NCBI GenBank assembly: GCA_029990175.1 | Contig: JARKIP010000030.1 | Location: 16,827,501-16,891,500, forward strand | Reading direction: 5' to 3' | DNA length: 64,000 bases | Source of the DNA: Petunia secreta | Lineage: Eukaryota; Streptophyta; Magnoliopsida; Solanales; Solanaceae | Shown here: one piece after another, positions 58,461 to 64,000 of the stretch | How the letters are laid out: every line of letters begins with the position of its first letter | How positions within the stretch are numbered: the stretch's first letter is position 1 | Notes under the pieces: model-generated | What the model was told of the DNA's origin: nothing | The model's database searches: none | The model's input: only the letters and a program-made list of their open reading frames with translations | Program-made: the position numbers and the translations under genes

Positions 58461-59950
58461 TTCTGAGGCATCCGATGTTGTAGACCTAAGTATTTCTTCT
58501 TCCCTTATATGTGAGTAAGATTTGATTCTTTCGGTCGATCTGGAAATGGTTTGTCTTATCATGTTTTAGTGATTTCTTGGGATGTCATTTCTATTTCAAA
58601 TCGGTTACGGTAGAGGGGTGAGCTTCAGGTATGATTTATTCCTGGAATTTGTGAGATCCATACTAGTTTATCTGGTCTAAATGTGAGAGATTTGGGAGTG
58701 AGTTTCGGTATTGTCTGCTTGGCATCTTGTTGTGCCACCTTCTGTTATTATGCCAAGTCAGTCTACCTCTCTCTTTAGGATTTAGTGTTGGTAGGATGAT
58801 TGGATCCTAATTTGTCACCATTAGAAAGTGTCGTTGTTTTTTTTGTTTTTTTCTGTGTAAAGTGATTAGTAAGTAATAATCGATCTATGTGTCTACCCTT
58901 GATTCAAGATGCTAGTAGAGTTATGTTATTCTATGAGATGAGCTTGTCTCGGTTATAAAAGAGTTTTCTGGTAAATTGTCGGAGTTTCCTTCTTATAGGA
59001 AGGTTAAATTGGCATGGATGTTGTTCCATAAAGCTCATTTAATGTCTATTTCTTCAATTGTGATTCTTTGGATAGCCTGACTCAGAAGTAGTCTAGCTCT
59101 GGTAGTCAAGCAAATAAGAAGATGAGCTTCCTGAAGCTCTAATTATTCCTATCCTCAGTCCATTGTCATCTCTTCTTCGTCCGGCACTAGTGAGCTTGGG
59201 CGGTTAGTATCCACTTGTGATGTTCCCTGTGTTGAGCCAGAGTACGTGTCAAGGTAGATAGGTAAGCACATTATTGTGTTTTAAGGCTACTAAGGGTAAT
59301 GAGAAGCGTCATTTGACCTCTGAGTTGGTCCATCAGGCGGTGGTGCTTATGGAAAAGGTATGGAGTTGTGAACTCGAGAGTTGTAGCTGTTTGGCAACTT
59401 AAGAGGTTAATTTGGTAGCTCAGGTCTGAGCCGCATTCTATTTTTAGCTAAGTCTTCCCTAGTCCATCAGGTTTTGTGAGGATGGCTATTCCTATTCAAA
59501 TTAGCTGTATGAGTTTATGCTCTAAGTGGAGGAGTCATCCTCAAATACTGAATGCTAATATTAAATCTCTAACATGTTGCTAAAGCGTAAGCTAATTCTT
59601 AGTTTCATCGACCTGTTCTATGTCGAAAAGTATATCGACGAGATGACTCGTCGGTAGAATCATGTTAATCTATCTAGAGTTTCAGCTAAAAATAGAATGC
59701 TTAAATCTAGCTAAAAATAGATTTGCTCATCGATCGAGTAAGGCTCCGCTTAGTCAGAATAAGCTGGGCAATGGTGTTATGATATTATCCAGATATTTTG
59801 TATTCTAAATATTCGGTGTGCGTGCTATAATTCTGATTCTTTAAGAGATAATGTATGTGGAATAGTTTATGAAGGTCGTGCAAGTTCTCTTATTATCTGT
59901 GTGAATTTTGCTTTAGATTTAAGCTCGTTCGATGACGCACGAGAGTCTAA
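58461..59950. other. Unrecognisable gypsy interior
   Basis: Stops occur in every frame and no RT, RNase H or integrase motif is recognised. A short direct repeat, AGCTAAAAATAGA, occurs near 59682 and 59710. Probably eroded polyprotein remnants plus deletions. Confidence 0.4.
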
Positions 59951-59961
59951 GTGGAGGAGAA
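59951..59961 (+). other. Polypurine tract of the gypsy element
   Basis: GTGGAGGAGAA directly precedes TGAAATGACC, the first bases of the 3' LTR. Confidence 0.8.
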
Positions 59962-60715
59962 TGAAATGACCTTAGGTAGCCGTGTCGGGATTTAGGACTC
60001 CTATTAGGACTTGTCTATAAAATTTGAGCTAAATTGGACCTCATTTGGTAGGTATTGGAAGAAGGCTTCAGTTTCCGTTGTCGGTAAATCTTAAAAAAGA
60101 GGTTTTCGAGCTCGATTTTGGCGAATGAGCTCCGATTCAAAAATCGAAAGCGTCGTTAGGTTCGTATGATTATTTGTAACCTTCGTGAACTTTCGAAAGT
60201 GAATTACGAGGTCGTTCGGATAGTTTCCGCTAAAATGTCGAAAGTTAAAGAATTTGAAATTTTCTATTTAATTCGTATCTTGAGCTTCGGAAATCCGATT
60301 CAAGATCTGTCTTAGCAAGTACGTCACATAAATTTTTTATAACTTTCTTGAGAAATTTGGGATCATTCCGAATTCCGTAGGGCTACGTTTTAATTTTAGT
60401 TGCGGCAGCAAGTTTTCAAATAAAAGAAAAAAAAATTAAAAAAAAAAAAAGAAAAAGAAGAAAAGATTGAGGTAGTGAATACAATCCCTTAGCTTATTTC
60501 CAAGCAGCATAAAAGAATGAAACAAAAACAAAACAGAGAGCAAGGAAACGTAAAGAGAGAAAGAAAAAGGGAAAGGAGAAAGAGAAAAAAATAGAATTTT
60601 TATCCCGAAACATCCAGAGCGGGATCGTTTGGCAGTGAATCCAAAGGAAAAAGCGGTTGTTGTGTAGCAGTGCTAACTTTTGAACAAGGTAAGTGATATT
60701 ATCCATTTCTTTGAT
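59962..60715 (+). repeat. 3' LTR of the gypsy element, first 754 bp
   Basis: Homologous to 54758-55511, with many substitutions, which suggests an older insertion than the nested element. It stops at TTTCTTTGAT, where the minus-strand gypsy begins. The rest should continue beyond the window. Confidence 0.92.
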
Positions 60716-61515
60716 TGATGCAGGGTAAACACGGAAGCGATAAAATTAGATAGAAAAGCGAGACGAGGCTCGAACAAAGACCCAAGTAGCAACGGAGAAC
60801 TAGTTTCGTTACACCCCGGGTGGATGTCAAGGATAACCTACACTACGCAACTACCCTCGAGCCAACGGGGACTCGCAAGTAGAATGATCGGGGCGGGGTT
60901 GTTATGCAACTAGAATCCACTAGAGGTAAACAAGTCCCAAACATAGGTTCTTTCATTCATTCTCAATGAGCATTGCTCAAGTTTCACATTCATCAATAAT
61001 AAGCTAAGTGTTCAAAATAAGCTACACTTGGGTTTTTATAGTGTTTCCCAAGTTTACATAATGATTTAAGTACCCTTACTAATAAGGTTCATCAAATAAG
61101 CCACGTAGAGCAAAACAGTAAAAGAAGCATAAGTCCAGCAGCTGGGAGGGGCGCCTGAGCTGGGAGGGGCGCCTGGCTTGTGCTGGGTCTGGGAGGGGCG
61201 CCTGGGGTTAGGCGGGGCAACTGGGTGAAGGCCTAGGCAGGCGGCCGCTGGGTAGGGGCGCCTAGCTGGGCAGCCCGCCTGTGCACAATTGCAGTGAGTT
61301 TTCCAGGCGGGGCGCCTGGGCTAGGCGGGGCGCCTGGAGGTGCTGGGCCTCCCTCCTCCTCCTTAGGTGTGAGGCCTAGAGCTGAGATCATCCGGAACGT
61401 CTTCCCAATGCTTTCTTCATCGATTCCTCTCATCACCAAGTGTAAATGCATCTCTTGGACCTCCTTGGCTTGGCTTCGAGTGAATGGCCTCCTCGTGACG
61501 GATTGCCCGGCATCA
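60716..61515 (-). repeat. 3' LTR of the CRM-like element (800 bp)
   Basis: Bounded by the TTGAT target site on the left and the polypurine tract on the right. It contains the C-terminal 94 or so codons of the polyprotein (61233-61515) and a GC-rich array of GGCGCCTGG-type motifs. The other LTR lies outside the window. Confidence 0.9.
61139..61340. repeat. GC-rich GGGGCGCCTGG repeats in the LTR
   Basis: Seven or more copies of GGGGCGCCT with CTGGGA or TAGGC spacers, a strong GC island in an AT-rich window. On the minus strand part of it encodes the Pro/Gly/Ala-rich tail of the polyprotein (GAPPSPGAPPG). The non-autonomous element carries GGCGGTCCGCC arrays at the equivalent position in its LTRs. 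Confidence 0.8.
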
Positions 61516-64000
61516 TCCTCCCCTTCTTGGGAAGATTTCGTCCTCGAAATCGCAATGTCCTCACCCTCGGCACCATCATCTCCTAAATCAAGAGGAGTCA
61601 AGTCAGAAATATTGAAAGTATTAGAAACATTATACTCACTTGGCAAGTCGACCACATAGGCGTTGTTGATCTTTGAAAGCACTTGAAACGGTCCATCTAC
61701 TCGGGGTGCCAACTTCCCTTTCCTAAGGTTTGGAAACCTTTCTTTGCGGAAGTGCACCCACACATAGTCACCCTTGTTGAGTTCCACCTTCTTTCGTCCC
61801 TTGTTTTTCTTGGAGGCCACCTTTGCATAAGCTTCCTCCAAGTTCTTCTTCGCCTTTGCATGTAGCTCAACCAGAGCCTTGGCTCTAGCTTTACCTTCAA
61901 AACTAACAACCATTTCCCTTGGCAAAGGGGTTAGATCAAGGGGAATCAAGGGGTTAAAACCATAAACACACTCGAATTGAGTCATGCCAATCATTCTATG
62001 CAAAGTGCGATTGTAGGCAAACTCCATAAGAGGTAGCTTATCAATCCAAGTCCCACCCTTACCTCGGGTCATGGCTCTAAGGAGAGCACCCAAGGTTCGG
62101 TTCACCACCTCGGTTTGTCCATCGGTTTGAGGGTGGTGGGACGTAGAGAACAAGAGCTTGGTGCCAAGGGCACCCCATAAACTCCTCCAAAAATGGCTTA
62201 GGAACTTGGTGTCCCTATCACTCACTTCGGTTTGAGGCACACCATGCAATTTCAAAACATTAGCAATGAACAAAGAAGCAACATGTTGTGCATCATCATA
62301 TTTTTTACATGGAATGAAGTGAGCCATTTTGGAGAACCTATCCACAACAACACAAATGCTTTCATGCCCCCACCCCCCAGTCCATGGTAATCCCATGAAA
62401 AAGTCCATTGATATATCCATCCACGGGCTAGTAGGTACGGGGAGTGGGGTATACAAACCATGGGGTTTCGATTTGGACTTAGCACTCTTGCACTCAAGAC
62501 AAGAGTTGCAAAGTCTCTCAACTTGTGTCCCCATTTTAAGCCAATAGAATTGCTCCCTTAGAATGGCCAAGGTTTTATCCCTACCAAAGTGACCCATGAG
62601 TCCTCCACAATGTGCTTCTTGCACAAGCAATTCTCTCCAAGAGGACTCGGGTATGCACACTTTACCATTTTTAAAGATATAGCCTTTAACCCACTGGTAT
62701 TTCTCAACTCTCTCCCCCTTCTCTAGAGCTTCATGGATGCTCTTTAGCTTTGGATCATGAGCATACATCAACTTAATGCTCTCAAAACCCATGATCTTAG
62801 AGGTGAGAGTCGTGGCAAGAGCAAACTTCCTAGAAAGTGCATCTGCCACAACATTGTCTTTCTCTTTCTTGTATTGGATAACATAAGGAAAAGACACAAT
62901 GAACTCTACCCACTTGGCATGATGCTTGTTCAATTTCTCTTGGCCTCTAAGATGCTTGAGTGACTCATGGTCACTCTTGATCACAAACTCTCTAGGCCAA
63001 AGGTAGTGTTGCCAATGAGCAAGAGCTCTCACCAAGGCGTACATCTCTTTGTCAAACGTAGAGTAGTTCAAAGATGCATCCTTCAATTTCTCACTAAAGT
63101 AGGCTATGGGTTTGCCATCTTGCATTAAAACACCACCAATTCCCACCCTCGAGGCATCACATTCAACCTCAAATGCCTTTTCAAAGTCGGGCAATTGCAA
63201 TAGAGGGGCGGTACTCAACCTACTTTTCAATTCTTGGAAGGCCTTCTCTTGAGACTCTCCCCAAACAAAAGGTTTGTCCTTCTTCATCAATTCGGTGAGT
63301 GGAGCGGCAATGGAGCTAAAGTCTTTCACAAATCGTCTATAAAAACTAGCAAGACCATGAAAGCTCCTCACATGAGTCATGGTAGTAGGAGTAGGCCAAT
63401 CACGTATGGCTTCTACCTTAGACTCATCCACCTCCACTCCTTGAGCACTCATAACAAACCCAAGAAAGACTACCTTCTCAACACCAAAGGCACACTTTTT
63501 AAAATTAGCATAGAGCTTTTCGGCTCTCAACCCTTCAAGCACTTGCCTAAGGTGATCAACATGGTCATCTATTGATTTACTATAGATCAATATATCATCA
63601 AAGTAGACGACCACAAACTTGTTGATGAATGGCTTTAGAACATGGTTCATTAGCCTCATGAAAGTACTAGGTGCATTGGAGAGCCCAAAGGGCATCACCA
63701 ACCATTCGTAGAGACCAAACTTGCTCTTGAATGCGGTTTTCCATTCATCTCCGGGTTTAATCTGGATTTGATGGTAGCCGGACCTAAGGTCTATTTTGCT
63801 AAAAACACATGAACCACTTAATTCATCTAACATATCATCAAGTCGGGGAATGGGATGATGGTACTTTACCATTATTTTGTTCACGGCCCGACAATCAACA
63901 CACATTCTCCAAGTGCTATCCTTTTTGGGAACAAGGATCACGGGTACGGCACAAGGATTCAAGCTTTCCCTCACCAAGCCTTTAGTGAGCAATTCATCAA
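61233..64000 (-). CDS. Gypsy polyprotein, RT-RNase H-integrase portion, frame open to the window edge
   Basis: Uninterrupted frame of about 920 codons, 5' partial; the edge codons read DELLTKGLVRE, so the true start lies outside. Counting from the Leu codon at 63990-63992: RT has YFDD at residues 130-133; RNase H has Asp 279 (CDAS), Asp 341 (KSDHES) and ADALSR; the integrase zinc site is H461, H468, C495, C498; the catalytic triad is D530, D592, E628 (35-residue spacing); a GPFQVL module lies near 767. A tail (FTRSQAKEVQ) then extends through the polypurine tract (SQEGEDDAG, about 821) and 283 bp into the 3' LTR. It has no stops or frameshifts, so it looks coding-competent. Confidence 0.93.
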   Translation of the reverse strand, partial: DELLTKGLVRESLNPCAVPVILVPKKDSTWRMCVDCRAVNKIMVKYHHPIPRLDDMLDELSGSCVFSKIDLRSGYHQIQIKPGDEWKTAFKSKFGLYEWLVMPFGLSNAPSTFMRLMNHVLKPFINKFVVVYFDDILIYSKSIDDHVDHLRQVLEGLRAEKLYANFKKCAFGVEKVVFLGFVMSAQGVEVDESKVEAIRDWPTPTTMTHVRSFHGLASFYRRFVKDFSSIAAPLTELMKKDKPFVWGESQEKAFQELKSRLSTAPLLQLPDFEKAFEVECDASRVGIGGVLMQDGKPIAYFSEKLKDASLNYSTFDKEMYALVRALAHWQHYLWPREFVIKSDHESLKHLRGQEKLNKHHAKWVEFIVSFPYVIQYKKEKDNVVADALSRKFALATTLTSKIMGFESIKLMYAHDPKLKSIHEALEKGERVEKYQWVKGYIFKNGKVCIPESSWRELLVQEAHCGGLMGHFGRDKTLAILREQFYWLKMGTQVERLCNSCLECKSAKSKSKPHGLYTPLPVPTSPWMDISMDFFMGLPWTGGWGHESICVVVDRFSKMAHFIPCKKYDDAQHVASLFIANVLKLHGVPQTEVSDRDTKFLSHFWRSLWGALGTKLLFSTSHHPQTDGQTEVVNRTLGALLRAMTRGKGGTWIDKLPLMEFAYNRTLHRMIGMTQFECVYGFNPLIPLDLTPLPREMVVSFEGKARAKALVELHAKAKKNLEEAYAKVASKKNKGRKKVELNKGDYVWVHFRKERFPNLRKGKLAPRVDGPFQVLSKINNAYVVDLPSEYNVSNTFNISDLTPLDLGDDGAEGEDIAISRTKSSQEGEDDAGQSVTRRPFTRSQAKEVQEMHLHLVMRGIDEESIGKTFRMISALGLTPKEEEGGPAPPGAPPSPGAPPGKLTAIVHRRAAQLGAPTQRPPA
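61516..61527 (-). other. Polypurine tract inside the coding frame
   Basis: Minus-strand AGAAGGGGAGGA immediately precedes the 3' LTR and is read in frame as QEGEDD. The tract is thus both coding sequence and plus-strand primer. Confidence 0.85.

Larger units (their letters stand above)
54758..60715 (+). mobile_element. Ty3/gypsy element with 2.15 kb LTRs, pol missing, 3' LTR interrupted
   Basis: The 5' LTR (54758-56910) is followed by a tRNA-iMet primer site, a decayed gag, about 1.9 kb of unrecognisable sequence, a polypurine tract and the start of a 3' LTR at 59962. The interior is only about 3.05 kb, too short for a full gypsy gag-pol, and no RT or integrase motif is seen. It is therefore an internally deleted or non-autonomous copy. 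A second gypsy element splits the 3' LTR at 60716, and the rest lies outside the window. The 5 bp before the element are TTATG; the matching right copy cannot be seen. Confidence 0.88.
60716..64000 (-). mobile_element. CRM-like autonomous Ty3/gypsy element (minus strand, partial)
   Basis: The element is inserted in the 3' LTR of the gypsy at 54758. TTGAT at 60711-60715 is the visible target duplication, and the LTR copy at 55507-55511 shows the empty site. Visible parts are the 3' LTR, the polypurine tract and an open polyprotein frame that reaches the window edge. LTR termini (TGATGCAGGGTAAAC... and ...GGCATCA) and polypurine region resemble those of the element at 26773. The assignment to the CRM clade rests on the ORF running into the 3' LTR and on the integrase C-terminal layout. 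It is an inference. Confidence 0.85.

Overview
This window looks like repeat-dominated heterochromatin of a flowering plant. It is AT-rich and has no intact host gene, rRNA, tRNA or CRISPR. Nearly everything is satellite DNA, LTR retrotransposons or their fragments, and Stowaway-type MITEs. The retroelement features (tRNA-iMet and tRNA-Asp primer sites, Ty1/copia and Ty3/gypsy polyproteins) fit a eudicot. The family Solanaceae is a guess from the general look of the LTRs, not a demonstrated assignment.

Layout. 1-1560: an open frame of unknown origin, then a minisatellite. 1561-43194: a tandem satellite with a monomer of about 780-800 bp. It is interrupted by a tRNA-Asp-primed Athila/Tat-like element (2159-6961), an inverted LTR palindrome (9335-10748), a solo LTR with a perfect TCATT target duplication (11675-13526), two MITEs (24325-24583 and 40097-40324) and a minus-strand non-autonomous gypsy element (26773-32410, duplication ATAAT). 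Once the insertions are subtracted, diagnostic variants recur every five monomers (about 3.9 kb), so the array has a higher-order repeat.

43195-52138: a processed-looking pseudogene of the spliceosomal U-box/WD40 protein PRP19 (MAC3). It is broken by two Ty1/copia insertions in opposite orientation. One is only a 3' end (43195-44424); the other is complete but dead (44491-51404, duplication GATAT/TATAT). Only 66 bp of pseudogene separates them, so they form a large inverted repeat. 52139-54757 is unassigned AT-rich DNA with a decayed 60-70 bp tandem repeat.

54758-60715: a plus-strand Ty3/gypsy element with a 2.15 kb LTR, a tRNA-iMet primer site and a decayed gag, but no recognisable pol. It is the same LTR family as the solo LTR and the palindrome. 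Its 3' LTR is split at TTGAT by a minus-strand, coding-competent Ty3/gypsy element (60716 to the window end). The polyprotein of that element runs through the polypurine tract and about 280 bp into the 3' LTR, a feature known from CRM-type centromeric retrotransposons. The non-autonomous element at 26773-32410 shares its LTR termini, polypurine tract and the peptide read across that tract, so it is probably mobilised by that lineage.

The most interesting system is therefore a five-monomer higher-order satellite associated with a CRM-like autonomous element and its non-autonomous partner. This is a candidate centromeric or pericentromeric landscape. Centromere identity itself is an inference that needs CENH3 data.
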